Below, one piece after another: positions 27,478-37,368 of a stretch of 63,108 nucleotides of DNA. The translations under genes and the position numbers were made by a program. Below the pieces are notes generated by a model that saw only the letters and a program-made list of their open reading frames with translations, did not search any database and had not been told where the DNA came from. Every line of letters starts with the position of its first letter. The stretch's first letter is position 1. Origin of the DNA: Flavobacteriales bacterium (GTDB taxonomy: Bacteria; Bacteroidota; Bacteroidia; Flavobacteriales; UBA7430); the NCBI GenBank assembly GCA_002692065.1, contig NZJX01000020.1:26428-89535 (forward strand), read 5' to 3'.

Positions 27478-29622
27478 TTACTTTGAAATCATCTTTTGTT
27501 TTGTTATTTTGCCTTCTTTATCCTCAATAATTATTAAATAAACTCCTTTTGCAAAATTGTTTGTCAGTATTTTATTATCTAATATCTTTCCGTTAAAAAG
27601 TATATTGCCAGAGGAATTAAAAATTTTTAAATTTTCAATACTATTAGCATTTTCAATTATTATTTCTTTGTTAAATGGATTAGGATAAAGTTTAATTTTA
27701 TTTTTTTTTCTGTTACTTAAATTAACTTCATTTATATTACATCCCATAAGTAAATTTAATCCTCCAGTAAAACCTCCAATAATCATATCATTCCAACCAT
27801 CATTATTAAGATCAAAAATAGATGGAGAAAGTCTTTTAACTTTCGAAAAAAACAATAAAGTATCTTGAATTAAATTGAAGGATCCAAATAGATCATTTTC
27901 AATATTAGTATAATGAAATAATTCCCCTTTTTCTGAACCAACAAATAATTCATAGCCATTAATACCATCAATGACAAAGGGTGCTGTATAAGCAGTATTG
28001 AATATACTATCAGTTAAATTAATATTTCCAAATGTTTCGTCAACTAGAGAAAAATATGGACTATTTAAGTCTCCTTGATTATCATAATAATAAATTTTTC
28101 CTTGACGAGATCCAACAATTAAATCTAAATCATTATCTCTGTCTAAATCAACAAGAAAAGGATGAGCATAATTTCCTACATCAATATTAAAATAGTTTAG
28201 TGAATTAACGTAAAAGTTTGAAGTATTATATTGTGAAATTATATTCGTAAATAAATGTAAATTTCCATTTGAGTCTCCAATAATCATATCATCGTCTCCG
28301 TCATTATCGATATCACCAAAGCAAGGTTTTAAACTTGTTTCGAAGTTTAAATTACCCAAGTTCATATAATCATCTGTTACCCACTCAAAAATAGGATTAT
28401 CTAAATTACCTATATTCTTATAAAGAGCTAATTTGGAATTCATATTTCCATTTTCAGTGTAATAACCATCATTAGCTACAATTAAATCTTGTAATCCATC
28501 ATTATTATAGTCATGAAATGATGGAGAAGCTCCAGAACCAACATCAATCATAGTATTAATTATTGAATTTTTATTAATTAATTCAAGATTCATATTTGTT
28601 TCAGACTCATTCTTATAAAACCAAATATTTTCATAGTTGTTAGATACATTATTCCCATTAGGACAGATAATTATATCTTTAATGTCATCATTATCAAAAT
28701 CAAAATGATAAACAGCAGGAAAACGTTGTAAATTAATATTTTCTGTATTTTCTGGAAAATTTGGATTTTGTGAAACCATTAATGAATTTTCAGAATTTGC
28801 ACTATTTTCAAGGTATACAATATTATTAAAAGTTATATCACCAAGTAAAAGATCAAAAAAAGAATCATTATTATAATCGATTGAAGTAATTGTAGATCCA
28901 GAATGTTTATCATATCTAATTATATTATTTTTACACTCATTTAGTGAAACTGAGTTGTCAGAAAAGTTTTCACTAAATTTACCCCAACATTCATCCTTTA
29001 ATTCAAATACAAGACTATCACAGTGTCCAAAGGTTTCAAATGACATATTTTTATGCCATTCAATATGACTACCTAATATAGAGAATGTTAGTATATCTAT
29101 GTCACCATCATAATCAATATCACCAACATGTGGAATATCAACTGAGCTAACGTACAAATTAGTTAGTCCATTTCCTCTGTTTGTTAAAATTATTTCAGGA
29201 TGATCAAAATTTAAATTATCTAAAGAATTATTTTTAAAAACTCTAATTCCACCATTATATGAGGAGAAGATATCGTTTTTACCATCACAATTAAAATCTC
29301 TCAGTAAAACCCAATCTTCAAGTTCAGGAAAATTTGGTATAAATTCAGGTTTGAAATGGTAATCTGGAATATTTTCTTCTCCATAGTTCAATAAACAGCT
29401 AATTTTATCTCCATTTTTGTCAAATATAAATAAATCGAGTTTTCCATCTAAATTAATATCGATTGGAGAAAGTTGAGGAACATTTATTCCACCATACCAT
29501 GCATTATTTAAGGCGTTATCTTCTTTTATTACTAAAATATTTTGGTCTTGGTAAAATCCTTGTTGACTGAACATTTTTGTGCAAAGAAAAATTGTAATTA
29601 AAAATTGAGTTGAAATTTTCAT
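27478..29622 (-). CDS. T9SS-secreted FG-GAP/VCBS repeat protein with type A C-terminal sorting domain
   Basis: The 714-aa surface or secreted protein starts with signal peptide MKISTQFLITIFLCTKMFSQ. I chose this Met at 29622 because the longer reading adds 19 residues before the signal. About nine Asp-rich calcium-binding repeats of the form DxNxDGxxD follow (for example DINLDGKLD, DFNCDGKND, DIDYDGDID, DYNNDGLQD, DIDNDGDDD, DLDRDNDLD, DLNNDGWND), spread over about residues 35-630, suggesting a beta-propeller. The tail KIKLYPNPFNKEIIIEN...GVYLIIIEDKEGK (about 640-714) is a Por-secretion type A domain. Role probably adhesion or ligand binding. Confidence 0.87.
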   Translation of the reverse strand: MKISTQFLITIFLCTKMFSQQGFYQDQNILVIKEDNALNNAWYGGINVPQLSPIDINLDGKLDLFIFDKNGDKISCLLNYGEENIPDYHFKPEFIPNFPELEDWVLLRDFNCDGKNDIFSSYNGGIRVFKNNSLDNLNFDHPEIILTNRGNGLTNLYVSSVDIPHVGDIDYDGDIDILTFSILGSHIEWHKNMSFETFGHCDSLVFELKDECWGKFSENFSDNSVSLNECKNNIIRYDKHSGSTITSIDYNNDSFFDLLLGDITFNNIVYLENSANSENSLMVSQNPNFPENTENINLQRFPAVYHFDFDNDDIKDIIICPNGNNVSNNYENIWFYKNESETNMNLELINKNSIINTMIDVGSGASPSFHDYNNDGLQDLIVANDGYYTENGNMNSKLALYKNIGNLDNPIFEWVTDDYMNLGNLNFETSLKPCFGDIDNDGDDDMIIGDSNGNLHLFTNIISQYNTSNFYVNSLNYFNIDVGNYAHPFLVDLDRDNDLDLIVGSRQGKIYYYDNQGDLNSPYFSLVDETFGNINLTDSIFNTAYTAPFVIDGINGYELFVGSEKGELFHYTNIENDLFGSFNLIQDTLLFFSKVKRLSPSIFDLNNDGWNDMIIGGFTGGLNLLMGCNINEVNLSNRKKNKIKLYPNPFNKEIIIENANSIENLKIFNSSGNILFNGKILDNKILTNNFAKGVYLIIIEDKEGKITKQKMISK

Positions 29623-29685
29623 ATTGTTAATATATGCAGTTATCATTTGGTTAATAAATAAATTACTATAATACATCAAAATAAA

Positions 29686-29716
29686 TTGTAATTATTTTTA
29701 CGAAAGTTTATATTTG
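29686..29716 (+). promoter_or_regulatory. Putative promoter (TTG-N20-TATATTTG) for secDF-tatA
   Basis: TTG at 29686-29688 and TATATTTG at 29709-29716 are separated by 20 bases, a good match to the Bacteroidota primary promoter. The GTG at 29716, a possible longer start of secDF, overlaps the box and is therefore rejected. Confidence 0.55.
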
Positions 29717-29748
29717 TGGCCGTAAAATTTACATTTAATAATAATATT

Positions 29749-32607
29749 ATGCAAAATAAAGGATTTATCAAATTCGTGGCTGTAATTTTCTCTATAATAT
29801 GTATTTATCAATTAACATTTACATTTATCGTTAAAAATATAGAATCTGATGCTTTAAACAAATCAGATGGTGATTTTAAAGTTGAACAAGCTTATATTGA
29901 TTCATTATCAAATCAAAATTTATATCTTGGTTACACCTTGAATGACTGTAAAGAACAAGAATTAAATCTCGGTTTAGATCTTAAGGGTGGTATGAATGTT
30001 ACTCTAGAGATTTCAGTCCCTGAAATTTTAAAAGTTTTATCTAATAATTCAAAAGACCCAACTTTTATCCAATCTATCGAAATGGCCAAAAGAAAACAAA
30101 GTAATTCTCAAAATAATTTTATTGATGATTTTATTTTATCATTTGATGAAATAAATAAAATAAATAATACAAATATATTATTATCGTCTCCCAGAATTTT
30201 TGGTCATAGAAACATGATCGGTAAGTTTGAAATAAATTCAGATAATGATAAAGTTTTAGAAGTTTTGAAAAAAGAATTAAAAGGTGCAATTGACAGAGCT
30301 TTTTCTGTACTTAGAGCTAGAATAGACAAATTTGGAGTTGTTCAGCCTAATATTCAACAACTAGAACAAGAGGGAAGAATTTTAGTAGAGTTGCCTGGAG
30401 TAAGAGATCATAAAAGAGTGAAAAAACTCCTTCAAAGTACTGCTCAACTTGAATTTTGGGAAACAGTAGATATTCTAGATCTCCAAGATTTTTTATTAAA
30501 ATCTGGAAATTTAATTAAAGACGAGGAAGAAAAATTCTCTGAAAATTATTTAGAAACTGATACTTCAGATTTTTTCTTAGAAACTGATACTTCTTTTATT
30601 GATTCAACAGAAAATATTGATAACCCACTATTCGATTTATTAAATATTCAATATGCTTTTGGTGCTAGGATAGGCGTTGTAAATATTGAGGATACAGCTA
30701 AAGTAAACGTCATATTAAAAAGACCAAAAATTAGATCTTTTTTAACAGATGATTTTAAAAATACTAAGTTTCTTTGGTCAGCTAAACCACTAATTGATAA
30801 TGATGAAGAAATTGGATTAGAGCTCGTTGCATTAAAATCAAATAGAGATGACACTCCAAAATTAAGTGGAGATGTTATTACTGATGCTAGTACTCAAATT
30901 GATCCAACAGGTTCAGTTACTGTAAATATGAGAATGAGTTCAAAAGGTGCAAAAAAGTGGAAATTAATCACAGAAAACAATATAAATAAACAAGTCGCAA
31001 TAGTATTAGACAATTATGTATACTCTTTTCCAACTGTTAATGATATAATACCAAATGGAAGTTCTAGTATTTCAGGAAATTTCACAGTTAACGAGGCAGA
31101 AGACTTATCTAATATTTTAAAGGCTGGTAAATTACCTGCTCCTGCTAAAATTATTCAGTCAGAAATTGTTGGCCCATCACTTGGAAAGGAGGCAATAAAT
31201 GCTGGATTTACGTCTTTTTTAATTGCTTTACTAATTGTCCTATTGTATATGATTTTTTATTATCAAACTGCCGGTCTTGCAGCAAATTTTGCTTTAATTT
31301 TGAATATTTTATTTATTTTTGGCGTTCTTGCTTCTCTTGGAGCTGTTTTATCTTTACCTGGAATAGCTGGAATAGTTCTTACTATTGGAATGGCTGTTGA
31401 TGCAAATGTGTTAATTTATGAGAGAATTAGAGAAGAAATATCAGCAGGAAAAGGAATGAGTTTAGCAATTTCAGATGGATATAATAATGCTTATGCTGCT
31501 ATAATTGATGCTAATGTAACTACTCTTTTGACGGGAGTGATATTGTATGTTTTTGGAACAGGTCCGATTAAAGGATTTGCAACTACATTAATAATAGGAA
31601 TAATCACATCACTTTTTGCAGCAATTTTTTTAACTAGATTAGTTTTTGAATCTAGAATATCCTCTAAGAAAAAAATTAGTTTTTCATCAAAAATAACAGA
31701 AGGATGGTTTAAAAATACTTCCATTAAATTCTTAGATAAAAGAAAGTTTTCATATTTATTTTCTGGCCTAGTAGTCATTTTAGGGCTTTTTTCATTGTTA
31801 ACGAGAGGTTTAAATCAAGGTGTAGATTTTGTTGGAGGAAGAACTTTTGTTGTAAGATTTGACAATGATATAGTCACTCAAGATATAAGATCAGCTTTAG
31901 CAGATCCATTTGAAACTGCTCCAGAGGTTAAAACTTTTGGAAGAACTAATCAAGTTAAAATAACTACTAAATATTTAATTAATTCCAAGGATTCTGACGA
32001 CCTGGTCAACAAAAAATTAAATCAAGGTCTCTCAAAATTAAATTCAAATTTTCAAATAATGAGTTCTCAATTAGTTGGTCCAACTATTGCTGACGACATT
32101 AAGCAGTCTGCTGTTTGGGCCATTTTATTTTCTTTATTGGTTATATTTTTATACATATTATTCAGATTTAGAAAAATTTCCTATTCATTAGGAGCAGTTG
32201 CCGCTGTTTTTCATGATGTAATAATAGTATTATCAGTTTTTTCAATTTTTTATGGAAAATTACCCTTCTCACTTGAAATTGATCAAGCTTTTATTGCTGC
32301 AATTTTGACTGTAATAGGATATTCTTTAAATGATACTGTAGTAGTTTTTGATAGAATTCGAGAATATTTAAATTTAAAGAAAGGAACTAAAATTGAAATT
32401 GTTAATTCAGCTTTAAATAGTACTCTAAGCAGGACCATTAATACTTCTTTGACTACATTTTTTGTTTTGTTAGTAATATTTTTATTTGGAGGAGAAGTTA
32501 TTAGAGGATTTATGTTTGCTTTAATGGTTGGAGTTATTATTGGAACATATTCTTCAATATTTATTGCTACTCCTTTAATGATTGATTCACAAAAGAAAAA
32601 TATTTAA
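29749..32607 (+). CDS. secDF: Fused protein translocase subunit SecDF
   Basis: Proton-driven accessory of the Sec translocon that pulls exported proteins into the periplasm. The 952-aa fusion of SecD and SecF is normal for Bacteroidota. SecD half: N-terminal helix (about 5-25), LNLGLDLKGGMNVTLEI, the RIDKFGVVQPNIQ motif, then six helices with MAVDANVLIYERIREE. SecF half: GVDFVGGRTFVVRF and helices with NDTVVVFDRIREYL. An acidic, repetitive linker with a 27-bp tandem-type duplication lies at 30550-30593. Start chosen as MQNKGFIKF from family similarity. The tatA-like gene follows after 7 bases. Confidence 0.94.
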   Translation: MQNKGFIKFVAVIFSIICIYQLTFTFIVKNIESDALNKSDGDFKVEQAYIDSLSNQNLYLGYTLNDCKEQELNLGLDLKGGMNVTLEISVPEILKVLSNNSKDPTFIQSIEMAKRKQSNSQNNFIDDFILSFDEINKINNTNILLSSPRIFGHRNMIGKFEINSDNDKVLEVLKKELKGAIDRAFSVLRARIDKFGVVQPNIQQLEQEGRILVELPGVRDHKRVKKLLQSTAQLEFWETVDILDLQDFLLKSGNLIKDEEEKFSENYLETDTSDFFLETDTSFIDSTENIDNPLFDLLNIQYAFGARIGVVNIEDTAKVNVILKRPKIRSFLTDDFKNTKFLWSAKPLIDNDEEIGLELVALKSNRDDTPKLSGDVITDASTQIDPTGSVTVNMRMSSKGAKKWKLITENNINKQVAIVLDNYVYSFPTVNDIIPNGSSSISGNFTVNEAEDLSNILKAGKLPAPAKIIQSEIVGPSLGKEAINAGFTSFLIALLIVLLYMIFYYQTAGLAANFALILNILFIFGVLASLGAVLSLPGIAGIVLTIGMAVDANVLIYERIREEISAGKGMSLAISDGYNNAYAAIIDANVTTLLTGVILYVFGTGPIKGFATTLIIGIITSLFAAIFLTRLVFESRISSKKKISFSSKITEGWFKNTSIKFLDKRKFSYLFSGLVVILGLFSLLTRGLNQGVDFVGGRTFVVRFDNDIVTQDIRSALADPFETAPEVKTFGRTNQVKITTKYLINSKDSDDLVNKKLNQGLSKLNSNFQIMSSQLVGPTIADDIKQSAVWAILFSLLVIFLYILFRFRKISYSLGAVAAVFHDVIIVLSVFSIFYGKLPFSLEIDQAFIAAILTVIGYSLNDTVVVFDRIREYLNLKKGTKIEIVNSALNSTLSRTINTSLTTFFVLLVIFLFGGEVIRGFMFALMVGVIIGTYSSIFIATPLMIDSQKKNI
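30550..30593 (+). repeat. Short direct repeat in secDF (17-bp units spaced 27 bp)
   Basis: The unit TTAGAAACTGATACTTC occurs at 30550-30566 and again at 30577-30593, offset 27 bases, i.e. nine codons. It encodes LETDTS twice in an acidic linker of the first periplasmic domain. The frame is preserved, so it reads as an in-frame duplication. Confidence 0.75.
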
Positions 32608-32614
32608 CAAAATA

Positions 32615-32863
32615 ATGATTTATTTATTTTTAAATTTTTTAGGGACTGGAGAATTAATCTTTACTGTATTAATTTTCATATTATTGTTTGGAGCAGATAA
32701 AATACCTTCATTTTCCAGAAACATAGCTATGCTTATAAATAAACTCAAAGATGCTAGTGAAGATATTAAAAGAGAAATCAATAATTCAAATTTGGATATC
32801 AAATCAAATATAGATGAGGAAATTGATCAAATTTTAAAATCAAAAAAAAATAAAAATAAATAA
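32615..32863 (+). CDS. tatA: Sec-independent translocase subunit TatA/TatB-like
   Basis: The 82-aa protein has a short N-terminal helix containing FLGTGELIFTVLIFILLFGA (about residues 6-25), then the conserved FGADKIPSFSRNIA amphipathic helix, and a charged tail (EDIKREINNSNLDIK, ending KSKKNKNK). That is the TatA/Hcf106 pattern for folded-protein export with TatC. The start at 32615 is chosen because it gives the normal N-terminus. It follows secDF by 7 bases; tatC is not in the window. Confidence 0.88.
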   Translation: MIYLFLNFLGTGELIFTVLIFILLFGADKIPSFSRNIAMLINKLKDASEDIKREINNSNLDIKSNIDEEIDQILKSKKNKNK

Positions 32864-32932
32864 ATCTTAATAAATTAATACTTTCTGTTAATAATTTTTT
32901 TTTAAAAAAATAAAAAAAAAAAAATTACCAAT

Positions 32933-32940
32933 TACTTTTG
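32933..32940 (+). promoter_or_regulatory. Putative -7 promoter box (TACTTTTG) for glnA, preceded by A-tracts
   Basis: Full TAnnTTTG match 16 bases before the glnA ATG. Directly upstream (about 32895-32926) is a run of T followed by long A runs, with no TTG at -33. The A-tract could act as an UP-like element, which is inference. Confidence 0.5.
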
Positions 32941-32956
32941 CATCAAAACATTTAAA

Positions 32957-33964
32957 ATGAAAACAAAATTAGAATATATTTGGTTAGATGGCTATCTTCC
33001 AACTCAAAATATGAGAAGTAAAACAAAAGTTGTCAATAATTTTTCCGGAAAACTTGAAGACTGTCCTATTTGGTCATTTGATGGTAGTTCAACTAAACAA
33101 GCAGAAGGAGGTTCATCGGATTGTTTATTAAAACCTGTTGCAATTTTTCCTGATCCTGCCAGAAATAACGCATTTTTAGTGATGACAGAAGTTTTAAATT
33201 CAGATGCTACCCCACACATTTCAAATGCAAGAGCAAAAATTGATGATGATGATAATGATTTTTGGTTTGGTTTCGAACAAGAATATTTTATTATGGATAC
33301 TAAAACTAATCTTCCACTGGGTTTTCCAATGGGAGGTTATCCTGGTCCTCAGGGACTTTATTATTGCTCTGTTGGAGGAAAAAATACACATGGAAGAGCA
33401 TTAGTCGAAGAACATGCTGATTTGTGCATAAAGGCTGGAATCAATTTTGAAGGTATTAATCAAGAAGTTGCTTCTGGTCAATGGGAATTTCAATTATTTG
33501 CTAAAGGAGCAAAATTAGCTGGAGACCAATTATGGGTTTCAAGATATATTTTAGACAGACTCACTGAAAAATATGGGTTTTATATAGAATATCATCCAAA
33601 GCCAATCAAAGGAGATTGGAATGGCTCTGGTATGCATGCAAATTTTTCTAATACATTATTACGAACATGCGGTTCAGAAAAAATTTTCAATAGAGTTTGT
33701 GAATCCTTTAGAAAATATACTAAAGAGCATATTGAAGTCTATGGAGCCTTCAATGATCAAAGGTTAACTGGTTTACACGAAACAGCTTCTATAAATGAAT
33801 TTAGTTATGGTATTTCTGATAGAGGAGCATCAATTAGAATTCCAATAATAACTGTTGAAAATGGATGGAAGGGTTGGTTAGAAGATAGAAGACCCGCATC
33901 TAATGGTGATCCGTATAAGATTGCTGGAAGAATTGTAAAAACTGTCAAGGAAGCAAGTATATAA
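32957..33964 (+). CDS. glnA: Glutamine synthetase, type II (GSII)
   Basis: It makes glutamine from glutamate, ammonia and ATP. At 335 aa it is the short, eukaryote-like GSII, not the 450-470-aa GSI. It shows LEYIWLDGYLP, the beta-grasp CPIWSFDGSSTKQAEGGSSD (about residues 37-56), FGFEQEYF (metal-binding Glu), GINQEVASGQWEFQ, GDWNGSGMHANFS (ATP site), and RGASIRIP. It is a single-gene unit under its own promoter. Regulation by an upstream nitrogen signal cannot be read from sequence. Confidence 0.94.
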   Translation: MKTKLEYIWLDGYLPTQNMRSKTKVVNNFSGKLEDCPIWSFDGSSTKQAEGGSSDCLLKPVAIFPDPARNNAFLVMTEVLNSDATPHISNARAKIDDDDNDFWFGFEQEYFIMDTKTNLPLGFPMGGYPGPQGLYYCSVGGKNTHGRALVEEHADLCIKAGINFEGINQEVASGQWEFQLFAKGAKLAGDQLWVSRYILDRLTEKYGFYIEYHPKPIKGDWNGSGMHANFSNTLLRTCGSEKIFNRVCESFRKYTKEHIEVYGAFNDQRLTGLHETASINEFSYGISDRGASIRIPIITVENGWKGWLEDRRPASNGDPYKIAGRIVKTVKEASI

Positions 33965-34006
33965 TCTGTTTACTTATTCTATTTTAGTTTTAACTAATAT
34001 TTATAT

Positions 34007-34014
34007 TATTTTTG
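34007..34014 (+). promoter_or_regulatory. Putative -7 promoter box (TATTTTTG) for the PorE-like gene
   Basis: Full TAnnTTTG match in the 99-base gap after glnA, 49 bases before the start codon. No clear -33 TTG. No terminator hairpin was seen after glnA. Confidence 0.4.
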
Positions 34015-34063
34015 TTATTTTAGCATTGATTTCATAAATTTTAAATAAATTTTTCAAAAATAT

Positions 34064-36157
34064 ATGTCAAATTTTAACATTTTAATTTTTATCCAATTAT
34101 TTTTTCTTTGTTCAAATTACAATGTTTTTCCGCAAGGTAAACAATTGAAAAAAGCTAAAATTGCATATGATCAATTTGAGTTTCATAAAGCAATGGATTT
34201 TTATAAAAGAGCTTATTCTAAATCTAGCGATAGATCTAAAAAGATTGACATGAGTTTTAAAATGGCAGATTGTGCTAGAAGAATTGGAAATTATAGACAA
34301 GCTGAGAGTTATTACAAGAGAACAATTAAAATGAGATATGATGATCCTATTGCAATTTATTATCTTGGTTTAATGCAAAAAAATCTAGGTAAGTATGATG
34401 ATGCAATAGAATCATTCGAATTATATAGTGAAAAGATACCTGAAGATATTAGATCACTTAATGAAATTCAATCTTGCAAAAAAGCAAAAGATTGGATGAA
34501 AAATCCTACAAGGTACGCTGTTGAAAATCTTAAAGTTATAAACTCTAAGTTTGATGACGGAATGCCATCATTTGGTAATAAAGAGAATACACATTTACTA
34601 TTTACCACGGCAAGAAAAGGTGTTACCGGAAGAAAAACAAGTGCTCAAACTGGTCAGTATTTTACTGACATTTGGGTTAGTGAACTTCAAAAACCAAAAA
34701 AAAGAGGTAAAGGAAATTCTAACAAAATCAAACCAAAGTGGTCTGAACCATCTTCTTTGGGTGATTTCTATGAATTTGATGATGAAGTTAATTCTAAGTT
34801 TGATGAAGGAGCAGCTTCAATTAATAAAAAAGGTAATATAATGTTATTTAATCGCTCTGTAATGAAGAAAAATGAGTTCAATGTTCCAAGAGTGTATTCA
34901 TCAGAAAAAAAAGGTGGAGCATTTTCTGTTCCTGAATTACTACCCATTTCAGTTGATTCAAATTTTTTAGTTATTTATCCATGTCTCTCACCTGATGAAA
35001 AGGAGTTATTTTTTGTCTCAGATATGCCGGGAGGATATGGTGATTTTGATATTTGGGTTTCAGAATATGACAAAAAAAGTCAAAAGTGGGGGAAACCAAA
35101 AAATTTAGGTGCTGAGGTTAATACACCAATGAAAGAAATTTCTCCATATTTGCATGCTGATGGTACTTTATTTTTTTCTTCAAAAGGTCATGAAGGTATG
35201 GGGGGGTTTGATGTCTATCGTTCCACCAGAAGACCAAGTGGACAATTCGGAAAAGTTAGAAACATGAAATATCCAATTAATACTTCTTATGATGACTTTG
35301 GTTTAATGTTTACAGGTAAAGATGCTTTGAAAGGTTATTTTACATCCAATAGAAAAGGGAGTAGAGGGGGCGATGACATATACACTGCCAAATTATCTAA
35401 TTTAAATTTTCAAATGCAAGGTTTAATTAGTGACGATGAAAATAAAGATCCAATAGAAGGAGTTTCAATAAAAATTGAAGGCTCAGATGGAATAACTTAC
35501 GATGCTATTACTGATAAAACTGGTTCTTTTACATTACCTGAAGATTTAATCAAACAAGGAGTAGAATATGATATTGAGCTCACAAAAGATAGATATATAA
35601 CTGTTAAAGATAGTTTTTCAACTCAAGATTTAACTATCAATGATTTTGAATCAACAGATGAAGGCTTTCTATATTCAATAAATGTAAATTTGAACATGAA
35701 AGTTGACAGATTACCAATTGTTTTACCCTTAATTGAATATGATTTAGGTAGTTGGGAGTTAAGAGAAATTTCTAAGATTGATTTAGACAATCTAGTAAAT
35801 GTTCTTAATACAAATCCTGAGTTAAGAATTGAACTAAGATCTCATACTGATTTTAGGAGTAGTAATGAATTTAATCTAAATCTTTCACAAAAAAGAGCCC
35901 AGTCATGTGTTGAATATCTTATTGAAAGAGGTATTGAGAGTAATAGAATTGTTCCTGTAGGTATGGGTGAGAGTGAACCACTGATTTTAGAACAGGAAAG
36001 ACTTGGTTTTCAAAAAGGTACAATTTTATCTGAAAAATTTATTAAAAGATTAAAATCCAGAAAGTTAAAAGAGATTGCACATCAAATGAATAGAAGAACT
36101 GATTTTAGAGAAACTATATCTGATCCTGAAGATGCTAATAAGTATGGTGAATATTAG
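34064..36157 (+). CDS. PorE-like T9SS protein (TPR, beta-propeller, regulatory domain, OmpA C-terminal domain)
   Basis: In Porphyromonas, PorE is a periplasmic component of the type IX secretion system that binds peptidoglycan. This 697-aa protein has the same domain order: signal peptide (about residues 1-24), TPR repeats (about 25-135), a PD40/WD40 propeller (about 150-440, with YPCLSPDEKELFFVSDMPGG and ISPYLHADGTLFFSS), a carboxypeptidase-regulatory-like domain (about 455-545, GLISDDENKDPIEGVSIKI), and an OmpA peptidoglycan-binding domain (about 570-680, LRSHTDFRSSNEFNLNLSQ). Other OmpA proteins of similar build exist in Bacteroidota, so the PorE role is likely but not proven. Confidence 0.82.
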   Translation: MSNFNILIFIQLFFLCSNYNVFPQGKQLKKAKIAYDQFEFHKAMDFYKRAYSKSSDRSKKIDMSFKMADCARRIGNYRQAESYYKRTIKMRYDDPIAIYYLGLMQKNLGKYDDAIESFELYSEKIPEDIRSLNEIQSCKKAKDWMKNPTRYAVENLKVINSKFDDGMPSFGNKENTHLLFTTARKGVTGRKTSAQTGQYFTDIWVSELQKPKKRGKGNSNKIKPKWSEPSSLGDFYEFDDEVNSKFDEGAASINKKGNIMLFNRSVMKKNEFNVPRVYSSEKKGGAFSVPELLPISVDSNFLVIYPCLSPDEKELFFVSDMPGGYGDFDIWVSEYDKKSQKWGKPKNLGAEVNTPMKEISPYLHADGTLFFSSKGHEGMGGFDVYRSTRRPSGQFGKVRNMKYPINTSYDDFGLMFTGKDALKGYFTSNRKGSRGGDDIYTAKLSNLNFQMQGLISDDENKDPIEGVSIKIEGSDGITYDAITDKTGSFTLPEDLIKQGVEYDIELTKDRYITVKDSFSTQDLTINDFESTDEGFLYSINVNLNMKVDRLPIVLPLIEYDLGSWELREISKIDLDNLVNVLNTNPELRIELRSHTDFRSSNEFNLNLSQKRAQSCVEYLIERGIESNRIVPVGMGESEPLILEQERLGFQKGTILSEKFIKRLKSRKLKEIAHQMNRRTDFRETISDPEDANKYGEY

Positions 36158-36196
36158 TATTCTTTTAAATTTCTATTTAATTCTTATTAAATAATT

Positions 36197-37366
36197 GTGG
36201 TAAATAAAGATAGATACTATTTGCGAGGTGTATCTTCAGATAAAAATGAAGTTCACGATGCAATTGCAAATCTTGATAGAGGTATTTTTCCGGGAGCTTT
36301 TTGTAAGATTGTTGATGATTTTTTAGCTAATGATAAAGATTACTGTATTGTTATGCATGCAGATGGTGCTGGAACTAAATCTTCACTTGCATATACTTAT
36401 TGGAAAGAATTCGGTGATATTACTGTATGGGATGGTATAGCTCAAGACTCCCTAGTCATGAATATTGATGATTTAATTTGTGTCGGAGCTACCGATAATT
36501 TTTTAGTCTCATCAACTATTGGGAGAAATAAAAATAATATTCCTGGTAGCGTAATTTCTAGGTTAATTAATGGAACTGAAAAATTTATATCAAAATTATG
36601 TGATCTTGGTTTTAACGTTAATTTTGCTGGAGGAGAAACAGCAGATTTAGGTGATTTAGTTAGAACTGTGATTGTTGATTCGACTGTTATTTCAAGAGTC
36701 AAAAAGAGTAAAATAATAGATAATTCAAATATCAAAGCAGGTAATATTATAATTGGATTATCATCTTTTGGTAAGTCAAAATATGAAGATTACTATAATA
36801 GTGGTATTGGTTCCAACGGTTTAACCTCAGCTAGGCACGATATATTTTCAAAATACATTGGAGATAAATATCCAGAAAGTTTTGATAATAAAATCAAAAA
36901 AAATCTAGTATATTCAGGTAAATACAGTCTTGATGATAAAGTTTTTGATCAGAATTTAGATTTAGGTAAATTAGTTCTGAGTCCCACTAGAACATATGCT
37001 CCCATTGTTAAATCTATTTTAAATAAATTCAGATCTAAAGTAGATGGTATTATTCATTGTACGGGGGGAGGTCAAACTAAAGTCCTAAAATTTGTTAATA
37101 ATGTTCATATAATTAAAGATAGTTTATTTGATATTCCATTAATATTTAAATTAATACAAGAAGAATCATCAGCTAATTGGAAAGAAATGTATAAGGTTTT
37201 TAATATGGGACATAGAATGGAAATTTACATTGATAATAAATATGCAAATGAAATAATTGAAATTTCAAAAAAGTTTGGAGTTGATGCAAAGATAATAGGC
37301 AGAGTTTTAAATTCTGAAACAAAAAAATTAAGTATTACTAATAAGTTTGGAACATATACTTATTAA
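36197..37366 (+). CDS. purM: Phosphoribosylformylglycinamidine cyclo-ligase (AIR synthase)
   Basis: Fifth step of purine synthesis: ATP-dependent ring closure of FGAM to AIR. At 389 aa it is the Bacteroidota-length form with N-terminal [79 protein letters not shown], and [13 protein letters not shown]. Start is GTG at 36197. It is first in purM-prfA-pyrF, with 2 bases between purM and prfA. Confidence 0.92.
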   Translation: MVNKDRYYLRGVSSDKNEVHDAIANLDRGIFPGAFCKIVDDFLANDKDYCIVMHADGAGTKSSLAYTYWKEFGDITVWDGIAQDSLVMNIDDLICVGATDNFLVSSTIGRNKNNIPGSVISRLINGTEKFISKLCDLGFNVNFAGGETADLGDLVRTVIVDSTVISRVKKSKIIDNSNIKAGNIIIGLSSFGKSKYEDYYNSGIGSNGLTSARHDIFSKYIGDKYPESFDNKIKKNLVYSGKYSLDDKVFDQNLDLGKLVLSPTRTYAPIVKSILNKFRSKVDGIIHCTGGGQTKVLKFVNNVHIIKDSLFDIPLIFKLIQEESSANWKEMYKVFNMGHRMEIYIDNKYANEIIEISKKFGVDAKIIGRVLNSETKKLSITNKFGTYTY

Positions 37367-37368
37367 CT

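Noticed and set aside
27478-29622. DNA tandem repeats in the FG-GAP gene
   Set aside because: Repetition is at the protein level (Asp-rich loops) with diverged DNA; no nucleotide tandem array.
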